Origin: Spirochaetia bacterium
GTDB taxonomy: Bacteria > Spirochaetota > UBA4802 > UBA5550
Reading direction: 5' to 3'
NCBI GenBank assembly: GCA_009885955.1
Contig: VFJS01000059.1
Location: forward strand, 1-60,857
Length of the DNA: 60,857 bases
Shown one piece after another: positions 50,437 through 59,929 of this stretch. The number at the start of each line of letters is the position of its first letter. Position 1 is the first letter of the stretch. A program made the translations under genes and the position numbers. The notes beneath the pieces are model-generated. The model saw only the letters and a program-made list of their open reading frames with translations. It was not told where the DNA came from and made no database searches.

Positions 50437-50943
50437 TTTTATGCTGTTGAGCCATTCAAGTTCGGCGCTTAAATGATTTTTTATGTAGGTGAGTACAAAA
50501 TAGTTTGAGGTTTCACTCTGATTTCCCTGTTCACCATCTATCTTTACTTTTATTGATTCCAGTTTTTCTGAAATGAGCTGGTGCCGGTCTTCGACAAATT
50601 CTTTTTTCTGTTCCGGTGACATTGAATTTAAAAACATCAATACTATATCTATATTAAAATGAATCAGGTTCTGTTCAAAGAATTGTTTTAATAATTTTTT
50701 ATACTGCTTTTTCCCAACCGGCAGGATCTCATATATATACCTTTCGGGATTCCCGCTGTCTTTTTTTGTATCGACCCTTTTTACCCATCCGTTTTTCAGG
50801 GCTTTTTTTATCGCATAATAGATTGAACCGAACTTGATATCAACGTAATCCTCTAATTTTTCAACAATTTTCTTTTTTATTTCATATCCGTATAGATTAC
50901 TTTCCATTAATAATCCCAATATGGTAATTTCAATTTTCATCAT
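50416..50943 (-). CDS. PadR-family transcriptional regulator
   Basis: The 175-residue protein has the PadR winged helix at residues 1-90: ILGLLMESNLYGYEIKKKI, then VDIKFGSIYYAIKKALKNGW, VKRVDTK and GNPERYIYEILPVGKKQY. The rest is the helical dimerisation domain (Vir-like C-terminus). Such proteins repress small regulons, often for drug efflux or stress. The target is unknown, although the neighbouring palindrome at 51178-51192 is one place to look. Confidence 0.9.
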   Translation of the reverse strand: MMKIEITILGLLMESNLYGYEIKKKIVEKLEDYVDIKFGSIYYAIKKALKNGWVKRVDTKKDSGNPERYIYEILPVGKKQYKKLLKQFFEQNLIHFNIDIVLMFLNSMSPEQKKEFVEDRHQLISEKLESIKVKIDGEQGNQSETSNYFVLTYIKNHLSAELEWLNSIKSTLTVT

Positions 50944-51160
50944 TACCCCCTTAACTTAAGAAAAAGAATATATACGTTGAATTGTTGATTTACAATCAGG
51001 TTAAATAATATTCACCCGGCAGTATTTCATTATCTGTTAGATACCCATTAATATCAAATTGACTGCCTTAATATTAATTTAATTATATAAAATGGAATAA
51101 TAAAATCAATGATAAATTTTGTAAAACTATAAAAAAATATACTAATTTCCTGATTAAACA

Positions 51161-51192
51161 TGGACAATTAAGGAAACCCGTATATTATACGG
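51161..51192 (+). promoter_or_regulatory. Promoter with palindromic operator before the Cache-like lipoprotein
   Basis: TGGACA (51161-51166) and TATTAT (51183-51188) are 16 bases apart. The -10 box is centred in a perfect 15-base palindrome CCGTATA-T-TATACGG (51178-51192), which could be a repressor site. The gene's ATG is at 51229 with CTGGAGATTGCA before it. Confidence 0.5.
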
Positions 51193-51228
51193 CAATATTT
51201 ATGAATTACTTCATTCCTGGAGATTGCA

Positions 51229-52041
51229 ATGACTAAATTTTTTATTCCTTTCATTATTATATTTTTTGTCTTTACTGCCTGCACTACAAAGGTTATAACA
51301 GAGAGTGAAAAGAGGGTTGATGAAAAAAAAGTTACTGAGGATTTTATTGACGTTAAGAGTGTGAATGATTTTTTTAGAAGAAGTGAAAGAGATGTTGCCA
51401 GAGCAAGGGAGATCGTCATATCCCGCGATCTTGTAAAAAATCTTACCCATCTTCAGAATATGAATGCCGGAGGTGACAGGTACTATCTGCTTGAAAGGGA
51501 AAACATTACGAAAATGATAAAAGCCGTAACAGAAAATGTTTACTTTGATTTCATACTCATCAATAAAAGCGGGACTGTTATCTACACTATGCGCAATGAA
51601 GAAATATTCGGCAGGAATGTAAAATCCTACTTAAAGAATACTGCTCTGGGAAGATGTTATGACAACAGAAGTAATGACATACATGTGGAGGATGTAACAG
51701 ATTTTGAATCAATGGGCAGGGGGAATTTCATATTTTTTTCTACAAAAGTATCGGGGCAAAATACTTTTCCGGGAATTTTTATTCTTCAGACCGGAACTGA
51801 TAAAATAGAAGATCTGCTTGATAAAAAGACAAGTATCATTGGAAGGGACGGGAAATACAGGATTTCACATAACCATGCAATCATTTACCGGGACTACCCC
51901 TATGCTGAAAAATTATTAGCAGTTCTTCAGCATGATGTGAAGGGTGTGTTTAATCTGAACATCCCTGAGAGGGGTACTATAACCTTCAGCCCGGTAAGTT
52001 TTAAGAATATTTTCTGGATACTGCTGTCGGAACCCAATTGA
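51229..52041 (+). CDS. Cache-like sensory lipoprotein
   Basis: The 270-residue protein starts with a lipoprotein leader (FFVFTAC, lipid Cys18). The mature part has a long helix (about residues 35-70) and then a PAS-like Cache pattern (FDFILINKSGTVIYTMRNEE, IFGRNVKSY, FIFFSTKVSG, GIFILQTGTDKIEDLL). This is the sensor fold seen outside the cell in chemoreceptors and kinases. Here there is no transmembrane or signalling domain, so any output must pass through a partner protein. A promoter with an overlapping palindrome precedes it. It is convergent with htrA. Confidence 0.72.
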   Translation: MTKFFIPFIIIFFVFTACTTKVITESEKRVDEKKVTEDFIDVKSVNDFFRRSERDVARAREIVISRDLVKNLTHLQNMNAGGDRYYLLERENITKMIKAVTENVYFDFILINKSGTVIYTMRNEEIFGRNVKSYLKNTALGRCYDNRSNDIHVEDVTDFESMGRGNFIFFSTKVSGQNTFPGIFILQTGTDKIEDLLDKKTSIIGRDGKYRISHNHAIIYRDYPYAEKLLAVLQHDVKGVFNLNIPERGTITFSPVSFKNIFWILLSEPN

Positions 52042-52042
52042 A

Positions 52043-53179
52043 TCAGGGCCTTTCAGCAATTATTACATTGAGATTCAGAACCCTCCTGTCCCTCCAAAGG
52101 GAAATTTTAATCCTTCTGCCTATTTCAATATCGGCTATTTTGTTCAGTAAATCGCGGTAATTGGCAACCTGTTTATCATCAATTTTCAGTATAACATCAC
52201 CGACCCGTATCCCCTCCCTGTCAGCCGGGCTGCCGGGATGAACTTCGCCGATGAGCGCCCCTTCCATTGTTTTGAGGCCAAGCTGTGAGGCGTATCTCTC
52301 CGTAAGATCAATGATGCTGATTCCCAGGTATCCGCGTTTTACTTTTTTGAATTTTTTAAGCTGTGACAAAACACTCTGCGCCGTATTAATGGGAATGGCG
52401 AAACCAATCCCCATATATCCGCCGTTCTTCGAATATATCATCCTGTTTATGCCTATGACCTCGCCATGAATGTTTATGAGCGGCCCGCCAGAATTGCCGG
52501 GATTGATTGAAGCGTCAGTCTGGATGTGAGAGCCTCCCATGAAATCGACATCATTTCTTCCTATGGCGCTGATGACACCAACGGTAAAAGTCCTGTCAAG
52601 GCCGAAAGGATTTCCAATGGCGACAGCCCAGTCTCCGACTCTGACCTCATCGGAATTTCCGAAGTAAGCGCCCTTGAGTTCGTCCTTTACGTCAACTTTC
52701 AAGAGGGCGATGTCTGTCCTTTCGTCGGAACCGACGATAGTTGCCACATAGGTTTTGTTCATAATGTTGATAAAAATCTTGTCAACTCCGTTTATGACAT
52801 GGTGGTTGGTGCAGATATATCCGTCTTTTGACAGTATGAGCCCAGTTCCGAGCCCTGTCCTTTTCTGTACCGTTGACCCTCTGCCTCCGAAAAATTCCTT
52901 CATAAAGGGGTCATTGTAAAAGGGATGCGAGGGGACCCTCACAAGCTGCTCTGTTGTGATAAATACAACGCTGTCTTTGTAGAGTTCAAAGATTTTTCTG
53001 AAGGTGTCCTGAATTTCCACAGCTTTTACAGACTGGTTTTCCAATTTGAGCGGAGACTGCTCTGAGTTGCTTAAAAGGTTTGACCCGCTTCCATCGCTTT
53101 TATGACAATAAAAAATATTATTAATAAGTATTATTGCAGTGAAAGAAATGATTGCAAGAAACATGTTTCTTTTTTTCAT
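52043..53179 (-). CDS. htrA: HtrA/DegP-like serine protease
   Basis: The 378-residue protein is a trypsin-fold periplasmic protease with one PDZ domain. The catalytic triad is visible: His in CTNHHVI, Asp in RTDIALLKV and Ser in NPGNSGGPL. PDZ text is YLGISIIDLT, GEVHPGSPADREGIRVGDVI. The N-terminus is a signal anchor or leader (MKKRNMFLAIISFTAIILIN). I chose ATG 53179, which follows CGGGGGATTCATC; the longer frame to 53326 has no site. It lies downstream of two lipoprotein genes and trxA, an envelope-maintenance grouping. Confidence 0.93.
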   Translation of the reverse strand: MKKRNMFLAIISFTAIILINNIFYCHKSDGSGSNLLSNSEQSPLKLENQSVKAVEIQDTFRKIFELYKDSVVFITTEQLVRVPSHPFYNDPFMKEFFGGRGSTVQKRTGLGTGLILSKDGYICTNHHVINGVDKIFINIMNKTYVATIVGSDERTDIALLKVDVKDELKGAYFGNSDEVRVGDWAVAIGNPFGLDRTFTVGVISAIGRNDVDFMGGSHIQTDASINPGNSGGPLINIHGEVIGINRMIYSKNGGYMGIGFAIPINTAQSVLSQLKKFKKVKRGYLGISIIDLTERYASQLGLKTMEGALIGEVHPGSPADREGIRVGDVILKIDDKQVANYRDLLNKIADIEIGRRIKISLWRDRRVLNLNVIIAERP

Positions 53180-53228
53180 GATGAATCCCCCGAAAATAAT
53201 GTATGTCAAGATGATACAGGTATGGATG

Positions 53229-53423
53229 TTAAAAGTCCTCTTTCTTATACCGTTTTTCTTTCCATTTTTCCCTGTTAATTTCCTTCCGGAAAATATACCT
53301 GTTATTTGATGAGCCGTCGATCTCAATCTGATCTATGTCAACGTTTTCACTTTTTGTCCCCTTTTTGCATCCGCCCGGGAGGGTAAGTGTCAGTACAATG
53401 GCAAATGGAATAAGGAATTTCAT
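53229..53423 (-). CDS. Small lipoprotein
   Basis: The 64-residue protein has a lipoprotein leader (MKFLIPFAIVLTLTLPGG, then Cys19, lipobox LPGGC) and a short acidic-then-basic polar tail ending in a Lys/Glu/Arg-rich helix. It is unrecognised. It lies between trxA and htrA on the same strand and is likely co-transcribed. Confidence 0.7.
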   Translation of the reverse strand: MKFLIPFAIVLTLTLPGGCKKGTKSENVDIDQIEIDGSSNNRYIFRKEINREKWKEKRYKKEDF

Positions 53424-53472
53424 GCAACTCTCTGGGTTACCGCAGGCATGTGGAATCAGGACCCGGGAATAC

Positions 53473-53787
53473 CTATTTCAGTTTTTCACGCAGAACTTCT
53501 TCAGGCTGGACCCCGATAAACCTGTCAACTTCCTTCCCGTCCTTGAACAGAATCAGTGTTGGAATTGAAATGATGCCCATATTCTGGGCTATTGAAGGAT
53601 TATCGTCGGTATTGATTTTCGCAATGGTGACTTGTATGCTTTTATCTCCGGCAATTTTTTCAAGAATGGGAGTCTGCATTCTGCAGGGGCCGCACCATGG
53701 GGCCCAGAAATCGACTAATGTTTTTCCTGATGCCCCAATGACATCTGTTTCAAAAGATTCGGTGTTCAGTTCCTTTATTGAACTCAT
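53473..53787 (-). CDS. trxA: Thioredoxin
   Basis: The 104-residue protein is a classical thioredoxin, with the redox site WAPWCGPCRM (CGPC), the cis-Pro in ISIPTLILFKDGKEV, and normal length. It has no signal peptide, so it is cytosolic. A 9-base gap separates it from the upstream lipoprotein gene and 49 bases from the small lipoprotein. Confidence 0.95.
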   Translation of the reverse strand: MSSIKELNTESFETDVIGASGKTLVDFWAPWCGPCRMQTPILEKIAGDKSIQVTIAKINTDDNPSIAQNMGIISIPTLILFKDGKEVDRFIGVQPEEVLREKLK

Positions 53788-53796
53788 AATTTTCTC

Positions 53797-54477
53797 CTAT
53801 TTTTTTATAAACTCTTTTCCCTTTGATCTTTGTATATAATAATCTTCTATATCTTCTATCTTTTTTAAAACTAAGTCCGACTCTTTGACATATTTTTCAA
53901 TAATTTTTTTCGTGTCTTTGTCCATTATGGTCAATTTCATAGATTCAATTTTCTCATCCCTGTAAGAAATGACAAAGTGGCCGATCTGCATCGGCTGGTT
54001 GTTTTCAGGGTTAATATCATATTCAATAAGCCTCCGGGTGATTAATGTATCGTCCCGGTAGATATACTGGTCGAGCCCGAAGATAAACATTTTGTTCAGG
54101 CCCTCATTCAATGAATGATATTCAATGATGTTGTGTTTATTATCCGAGTAAAGGTATTTAATCATACCGGTATTTATCTTTTTACTGTCCCTGAATATAA
54201 AGAAGGAGAGTTTTGACAGGTTGTTATTCTGAAATTCAAACTGCTCCTCCTTATACGGAACCATATCCATCCCGGCCCTTTTTTTGTATATCACCTGTGA
54301 CGGGTTGTGGGAGTTTCCATAATATTTCATCTCTTCTATTCTATTGAGCGTGTTTCCATTATAGAAGGCCATATTCGTAATTCTTCCCAGATTGTCCTTT
54401 TTTTCGATTTCCCTGAATCCTGAACAAGATAAAGATAATGTTAAGAAAAATAATAAAATAAAATTGTATTTAGGCAC
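53797..54477 (-). CDS. Hypothetical lipoprotein
   Basis: The 226-residue protein has a leader ending LTLSLSC (lipid Cys18) and a beta-rich mature part with many aromatic residues (MAFYNGNTLNRIEEMKYYGN, IKYLYSDNKHNIIEYHSLN). The repeating strand-turn text resembles RHS/YD-like or MORN-like antigen repeats, but the match is weak and I do not assign a family. It heads the trxA-htrA run. Confidence 0.7.
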   Translation of the reverse strand: MPKYNFILLFFLTLSLSCSGFREIEKKDNLGRITNMAFYNGNTLNRIEEMKYYGNSHNPSQVIYKKRAGMDMVPYKEEQFEFQNNNLSKLSFFIFRDSKKINTGMIKYLYSDNKHNIIEYHSLNEGLNKMFIFGLDQYIYRDDTLITRRLIEYDINPENNQPMQIGHFVISYRDEKIESMKLTIMDKDTKKIIEKYVKESDLVLKKIEDIEDYYIQRSKGKEFIKK

Positions 54478-54622
54478 AAATATTCCTTAATTATTATATG
54501 ATAATTGAATTGGAAATTTTTTTATAAGACAGTATAACTGGTATTTATGTCAAATATAAAAATACTTTTTTTAATCAGCCTTGCCGATAAAAGACTATGA
54601 CATTATAAAAGAGGAAAGGTCG

Positions 54623-55234
54623 ATGAAAAAATTTGTAGTTATTATTTCGATATTTTTATCTGCAATAATAATAAATATCAGTTACTCCCAGACAAAGGAA
54701 AAGGAAAAAGAGAAGGATTCAAAAGCAGTTAAAGATGAATCCAGGGAGAAGGATAAAAAGGTATCAGGCTCAATTCCCGACGGTTACGGCGCAATTAAAT
54801 GGGGTTCATTGCTGAGTGACGTAAAAAAAGGGATAACCGGAAAATTGTCCTATTCCGATGACAGGCAGGTTATAATTTCAAAGGACGGCGATCTTGAATA
54901 CCGGTATGGTTTTTTTCATGAAAGCACAAAACCTGAAGGTAAATTCCTCTACCTTTCGATGACATTCCCCTATCTATCGCTGGATGATGTAAAAAACAAG
55001 CTTGAGTCCAAATTCGGAAAGGCAACAAGCGAGGTGATCACCAACAACCAGGGAGCCATGGCATGGGATTCTGAGAAGACATTAATCATCCTATGGGTGG
55101 ACAGATATGAAAACAAGCCCTACTCAAGAAGGATAACCTATCTCGGAAAGGAGATTGCCAGGGAACTGAACGATGCGCAGAAAAAGGTTTTTAACAAAAC
55201 AGAGATTGAAATAATAAATAAACTCAACCCCTGA
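54623..55234 (+). CDS. Exported hypothetical protein
   Basis: The 203-residue protein has a signal peptide (residues 1-22, ending NISYSQ), then a Lys/Glu/Asp-rich linker (about residues 23-50) and a compact C-terminal domain (GYGAIKWGSLLSDVKKGITG, LYLSMTFPYLSLDDVKNKLE, SKFGKATSEV). The domain resembles small periplasmic beta-alpha proteins of unknown role. I chose ATG 54623, preceded by GAGGAAAGGTCG; an in-frame ATG at 54581 is weaker. Confidence 0.72.
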   Translation: MKKFVVIISIFLSAIIINISYSQTKEKEKEKDSKAVKDESREKDKKVSGSIPDGYGAIKWGSLLSDVKKGITGKLSYSDDRQVIISKDGDLEYRYGFFHESTKPEGKFLYLSMTFPYLSLDDVKNKLESKFGKATSEVITNNQGAMAWDSEKTLIILWVDRYENKPYSRRITYLGKEIARELNDAQKKVFNKTEIEIINKLNP

Positions 55235-55289
55235 CTATAGTTTTTTCCATCGCTTTCCTGCGGCAACATCATATCAAAAAGCTGAATAT

Positions 55290-55994
55290 TTAAAATTCTG
55301 AATGATCGAGCATTTCCTTATTCCTTTCCCATCCCGGCATTAACTTTGATAACAGAGCATAGAACTCATTTGTATGGTTAAAAAATACAAGATGGCAAAG
55401 CTCGTGAATTATGACATACCGGATTAAAGGGAGTGAATTAAGTATAAGATTGGTATTTAATGTTAATGTGCCTTTTCTGTTGCAGCTTCCCCACTTCGTT
55501 TTCATGGGTTTGATATTTATTTTGGGATTGATAATTCCATATTTTACAAACTTTGGCAAATATTCATTTATAAGCTTAGTAAATAAATTGATCGAGCTTT
55601 CTTTATACCATTCCATTAAAATTTTTTTTGTCTTTTCATTATTTGATATTTTTTTCGTGTAAACAGTAATAAATCCTTTTTTTATACTCACCTGATCTAT
55701 TATACTTAATATAACTTTTAGACGGTATTGTCTCCCCTGATAATAATGGGTTTCGCCGGAGATATATTTTTTTTCCTGTGATGGTATTATTATCTTTTCA
55801 AAATAGTCAAGATGACGGATTACCCATGGCAGTTTCCTATGAAAACGCTCTAATATTTCCGGTGTTGTTCTTTTCACGGGAGCAAGAACAACAACTTTTT
55901 TATCGGGATATACCGTAACGCCGAAAGTCTTGCGCTCTGATTTTATTATCGAGAATCGTATTGTTCTTGTCCCGTATTGTATTGAATGGTCCAT
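55290..55994 (-). CDS. ygjP: YgjP-like zinc metallopeptidase (DUF45)
   Basis: The 234-residue protein has the SprT/YgjP HExxH motif in VIIHELCHLVFFNHTNEFYA (ligand His residues and catalytic Glu) and the family N-terminal text RKTFGVTVYPDKKVVVLAPV. The KWGSCNRKGTLTLNTNLIL stretch is also diagnostic. Family members often lie beside type I restriction genes, as here: it begins 3 bases after hsdR ends and is the last gene of the fic-hsdR-ygjP operon. Its role in restriction is not established. Confidence 0.9.
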   Translation of the reverse strand: MDHSIQYGTRTIRFSIIKSERKTFGVTVYPDKKVVVLAPVKRTTPEILERFHRKLPWVIRHLDYFEKIIIPSQEKKYISGETHYYQGRQYRLKVILSIIDQVSIKKGFITVYTKKISNNEKTKKILMEWYKESSINLFTKLINEYLPKFVKYGIINPKINIKPMKTKWGSCNRKGTLTLNTNLILNSLPLIRYVIIHELCHLVFFNHTNEFYALLSKLMPGWERNKEMLDHSEF

Positions 55995-55997
55995 TAT

Positions 55998-58900
55998 TTA
56001 TTTTTTGCTTCTATTTTTTGCCGTTTGAATAATTAGCTGCATCACATTGTCAATATTTTCAATGTCAATCCTGATGTTGTGTTCCTCGGCAAAATCGTAG
56101 AGATAATCGTCAATTTTCTGTTCCATGCGTTTTTGAACATCGGGATTGTATTGCCAATCAACAATTTTCAAGCTTTCTATTATTTCATCGATTTTTATTC
56201 CGATCTCAGTTGAATATTTTATATTTGTATCCGGCTTTTCGAAATATTCCTTCAATACTTCCCGGAGAAGGCCATAATAGGCGCGGGCGTTTTCATTATT
56301 ATGAAGCTCTGGTGGAAGGTCGTTCTCCTTGCGGTTGATAATGTTTTCGGAAATGGCTTTTACTTTTTCGAGATACTCGGCTTCTGTTATCCGTTTTTGA
56401 CGGTATTCTTCTATAACATCTTCGATCATTTTTGAAAACTTTTTGTAGAATGCAGGATCCTCATCCCACTTCTCGGTTATGGATTTCTTTGTTCTTGTGG
56501 CTATGGTATCGGCGCGGGCTGCTGTCCCTTCTATCTTCTCCAATTCTTTTTCAAAATTTTTTCTGTCAAAGATGCTGATGAGATCTGTTATGCTGGTTAT
56601 ATCATGGGCATCGACATATTCGTTGATGAGTTTTTGTATTTTCCCTTCGTACTCGCTGTAGGCAATGGTTTCGGAATATCGGCGGCTCACTGCTGATCGT
56701 AATTCGACGAAGAATTTAAGGTCTCTTTTATACATTTCCACGGTCTTTTCAGGCGTATCGTTTATAAACCTGAATGTGGAGAGGGCCATTTTTAAGGTTT
56801 TGGAAAATTCAATGAGACGTTTATAAAAAATATCCCGTATATCTTCATAGGCAAGTAACTGCTCATAGGCCTCTTCATCAAATTTATTTTTAACTGATTT
56901 AAACACATCGAGAAGGTCGGAGTGTTTTTGGGGGAGGATTTTAATCTCTTCATCAATTTTCGTTAGCACTCCTTCAACATCCTCTTTATCAAAATCTTCG
57001 AGGGAGCCATAGATGTTTATTGCCTCATCGAGATTGCCAAGTACACCATAATAGTCGATTATATATCCGAAATCTTTCCCGTCAAAAAGGCGGTTCACGC
57101 GGGCTATTGCCTGTAGCAGGGTATGTTCTTTTAGATTGCGGGTGATATAGAGCACGGTATTTCTCGGAGCATCGAAACCGGTCAGGAGTTTATCAACGAC
57201 GATTATTATTTCGGGATTTTCCGGGGATTTGAATTTACTGATGATCTGACGGTTGTACTCATCTTCGGTTTTATATTTATCCATCATCTTCTTCCAGAAG
57301 ATAAGGACTTCGTTTGTTGTGTCTTCATCGGTTTCGGTATATCCCTCGCGCTGGTCGGGAGGGGAAATGATGACATCGGACGCGACGATTCCGAATTCAT
57401 CGAGATATTTTTTCAATTTGATCGCAGAGATTTTCGAATCAGCGGCAATCTGTGCCTTGAATCCTGTTCCCTGCCAATGTTTTTTGAAGTGTTCGCTTAT
57501 GTCGTAGGCTATGCGCTGTATTTTTTTTTCGGCTTTGTTGAGCTGGTCGGCCCGGGCAAATTTTTTCTTTAAATCGGCCTGCTGTTCTTTCGTGAGGTCG
57601 TTACAAATTCTATCGAACCACGCGTCGATAGATTTTTCATGGACCTCAAGCTCCACATAGCGGCCTTCATAGAGGAGGGGAAGCACTGCCTTGTCCTTTA
57701 CCGCCTGCGAGATGTTATATACATCGAATATCCCCCCAAATTTGGCAGAGGTGTTCTTTTCTTTTTTCAGAAGCGGGGTTCCGGTAAAACCGATATAGCA
57801 GGCATTGGGAAATACACGGTTCATGGATACATGAAAGGTGCCGTATTGCGTGCGGTGTCCTTCATCCACGAGAACAAATATATTAGGAGAGGGATCGGTT
57901 ACTTTCCCGGTTTTGAGTATGGCCTGAAACTTATGCACCAGAGTGGTAATTATCGTTTCTTTGTTTTCCGTTATCATATCAGTCAGGTTTTTGCCTGTTG
58001 TGGCCCGGACTGCATCCTTTCCGCATTTCACAAAGGTGTCCGCTATCTGCTTATCGAGATCATCGCGGTCGGTGACTACAATTACTTTGGCGTTTTTTAT
58101 GGACGGTTCCAGTATTATAGCTTTTGCAAGCATCACCATGGTGAGCGACTTGCCTGAGCCCTGGGTGTGCCAGATGACTCCGCCGGCGCGTTTTCCGTCT
58201 TTATCCGTGCGTACTATCCGTTTAATCGTTTTCTGTATGGCGCCGTGCTGCTGATAGCGCGCGATTTTTTTGTCCGGGCCGTCGAAAACAACGTATTTAT
58301 ACGTGAATTCGAGAAGACGGTCGGGGCGGCACAATGAGTAGATAGTCCTGTCCTGTTCAGTCACTTTGCGTGTTCCGTATTCTTCCTGCGCTTCAAATTC
58401 CTTAACAACATAACGATAACGGCCACTGAAGAGCTTTTCCGTTTCTTCTTTTAAAATATTTTTTTTAAGAACTTCATCAATTTTGCTGTCAATATTATCT
58501 TCTTTCCATACCGACCAGAATTTTACCGGTGTATTTGTCGTGGCGTATTTTGCCTCGTTTTTATTCAAGGCGAGCAGTACCTGGGAATAGACAAAGAGGC
58601 GCGGTATGCCGCCGCTTCTCTGATTACGGATATGCTGGGAGATTGCCTGAGTAAGTGAGTCCTTTTCTTCTGGTTTTTTACATTCTATCACTGAAAGAGG
58701 TATCCCGTTTACAAAGAGAACAATATCGGGACGGTACGTGTCGTAGGATCCGTTGCGCTCCACGGCGAATTCTTCGGTTACATGATAGACATTGTTTTCC
58801 GGATTCTCCCAATCGATATATTTTACCGTAAAGCTTTTCGTATCGCCGTCGATGGTCTGTTCAAAACTTTTCCCAAGGCAGAGTAGGTCGTAGATATGCT

Positions 58901-59171
58901 CATTGGTACGGATTAGCCCGTCGTCGCGGTATGTTTTCAATGTTTGAAGGGCCGAGAGAATGGATCCCTCGGTGAATTTGTGACGGCGGCCTTTATAGGT
59001 GAATTCGTTTATATAATGGAGCTGCTGCACAAGGATGTTTTCGAGTAGAACGTTGGACACCTTGTTGTCCCGGAAGGACAAAGCCTCGTCAGGAGTCAGG
59101 TAGGTATATCCCAGCTTCTGTAGTAACTTAAGCGCAGGGATTTGCGATATATGGTCTTCGTTAAATATCAT
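55998..59171 (-). CDS. hsdR: Type I restriction enzyme subunit R
   Basis: The 1,057-residue subunit supplies DNA translocation and cleavage in a type I restriction-modification complex. The N-terminal nuclease has the PD-(D/E)xK motif (RPDIVLFVNGIPLSVIECKK), followed by the SF2 motor: Walker A GSGKS in WHTQGSGKSLTMVMLAK, a DEAH-like VDEGHRTQYG, GFTGTPL, and motif VI in LLQAIARVNRLFDG. The C-terminal helical part (about residues 780-1050) normally binds HsdM. Domains are intact and no frameshift is seen. hsdM and hsdS are not in this window and should lie upstream (right). fic ends 2 bases before it and ygjP follows 3 bases later. Confidence 0.96.
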   Translation of the reverse strand: MIFNEDHISQIPALKLLQKLGYTYLTPDEALSFRDNKVSNVLLENILVQQLHYINEFTYKGRRHKFTEGSILSALQTLKTYRDDGLIRTNEHIYDLLCLGKSFEQTIDGDTKSFTVKYIDWENPENNVYHVTEEFAVERNGSYDTYRPDIVLFVNGIPLSVIECKKPEEKDSLTQAISQHIRNQRSGGIPRLFVYSQVLLALNKNEAKYATTNTPVKFWSVWKEDNIDSKIDEVLKKNILKEETEKLFSGRYRYVVKEFEAQEEYGTRKVTEQDRTIYSLCRPDRLLEFTYKYVVFDGPDKKIARYQQHGAIQKTIKRIVRTDKDGKRAGGVIWHTQGSGKSLTMVMLAKAIILEPSIKNAKVIVVTDRDDLDKQIADTFVKCGKDAVRATTGKNLTDMITENKETIITTLVHKFQAILKTGKVTDPSPNIFVLVDEGHRTQYGTFHVSMNRVFPNACYIGFTGTPLLKKEKNTSAKFGGIFDVYNISQAVKDKAVLPLLYEGRYVELEVHEKSIDAWFDRICNDLTKEQQADLKKKFARADQLNKAEKKIQRIAYDISEHFKKHWQGTGFKAQIAADSKISAIKLKKYLDEFGIVASDVIISPPDQREGYTETDEDTTNEVLIFWKKMMDKYKTEDEYNRQIISKFKSPENPEIIIVVDKLLTGFDAPRNTVLYITRNLKEHTLLQAIARVNRLFDGKDFGYIIDYYGVLGNLDEAINIYGSLEDFDKEDVEGVLTKIDEEIKILPQKHSDLLDVFKSVKNKFDEEAYEQLLAYEDIRDIFYKRLIEFSKTLKMALSTFRFINDTPEKTVEMYKRDLKFFVELRSAVSRRYSETIAYSEYEGKIQKLINEYVDAHDITSITDLISIFDRKNFEKELEKIEGTAARADTIATRTKKSITEKWDEDPAFYKKFSKMIEDVIEEYRQKRITEAEYLEKVKAISENIINRKENDLPPELHNNENARAYYGLLREVLKEYFEKPDTNIKYSTEIGIKIDEIIESLKIVDWQYNPDVQKRMEQKIDDYLYDFAEEHNIRIDIENIDNVMQLIIQTAKNRSKK

Positions 59172-59173
59172 TT

Positions 59174-59908
59174 TTATCCCTTTATCAGCCTGATATAATC
59201 TTTCTCTGTTTCGTATAATGCGCCGGCGATGAGTGTTATGAAGCTTTCATCTTTCTCATGGGCTTCTTCAAGGGACGCTATATATTCCGCTCTTTTGACC
59301 GGCGGTATGAGCGCTATGGTATAGCTGTGCTGCAATAGCACCAGATTCATGAGAAGACGCGCCACACGGCCGTTTCCATCGACAAAGGGATGAATGAATA
59401 CGAAATCTTTATGCGCCCTGGCAGCTGCAATTACGGGATGTTCATTTTTACGATTTTCATTAATGCCATTGATTAAATCACGCATGAGTACCGGTATTTT
59501 TTCAGGAGAAGGGAGCGGATATCGTGAACCGGATAGAAAGACCTGGCTATTCCGATATTTCCCCGCATTCGTTTCATCTATTTTGCCGTAAAAAAGTTGA
59601 TGAAGAGTTGTGATATCATTTTCGAAAATCTCATTGCTCGTTACAAGGGTGTACATATATTCAAAGGCCCGTGCATGTCCGGACGCTTCAAGGTGATCAC
59701 GGAGGGGCTTGCCACCTATGGTGATGCCGTCTTCTATGACCACTTTGGTTTCTGATTCGGTGAGTGTGTTTCCCTCCAGGGCATTTGACGACCAGGTGAG
59801 GCCGATGCGGTAGTATTCACGAAGGGACTTCAGTGTCTCAGCGCTCAAAGGGCGGAATGAATCTATCTGCCGTTTCAGTCCGTCAATTTTTTCCAGAAGT
59901 TCTTTCAT
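59174..59908 (-). CDS. Fic-domain protein (class II, auto-inhibited)
   Basis: The 244-residue protein has the Fic active-site motif HPFVDGNGRVAR, which transfers AMP from ATP to Ser, Thr or Tyr residues of target proteins. An N-terminal inhibitory motif of the (S/T)xxxE(G/N) type is present in SNALEGNTL, so it belongs to class II, where the Glu blocks ATP. I chose ATG 59908, which has GAGGCAAA upstream. The gene is the first of the fic-hsdR-ygjP operon. Fic proteins often accompany type I systems; whether this one acts on HsdR or host targets is unknown. Confidence 0.9.
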   Translation of the reverse strand: MKELLEKIDGLKRQIDSFRPLSAETLKSLREYYRIGLTWSSNALEGNTLTESETKVVIEDGITIGGKPLRDHLEASGHARAFEYMYTLVTSNEIFENDITTLHQLFYGKIDETNAGKYRNSQVFLSGSRYPLPSPEKIPVLMRDLINGINENRKNEHPVIAAARAHKDFVFIHPFVDGNGRVARLLMNLVLLQHSYTIALIPPVKRAEYIASLEEAHEKDESFITLIAGALYETEKDYIRLIKG

Positions 59909-59929
59909 TTTGCCTCGTATTTTGATATA

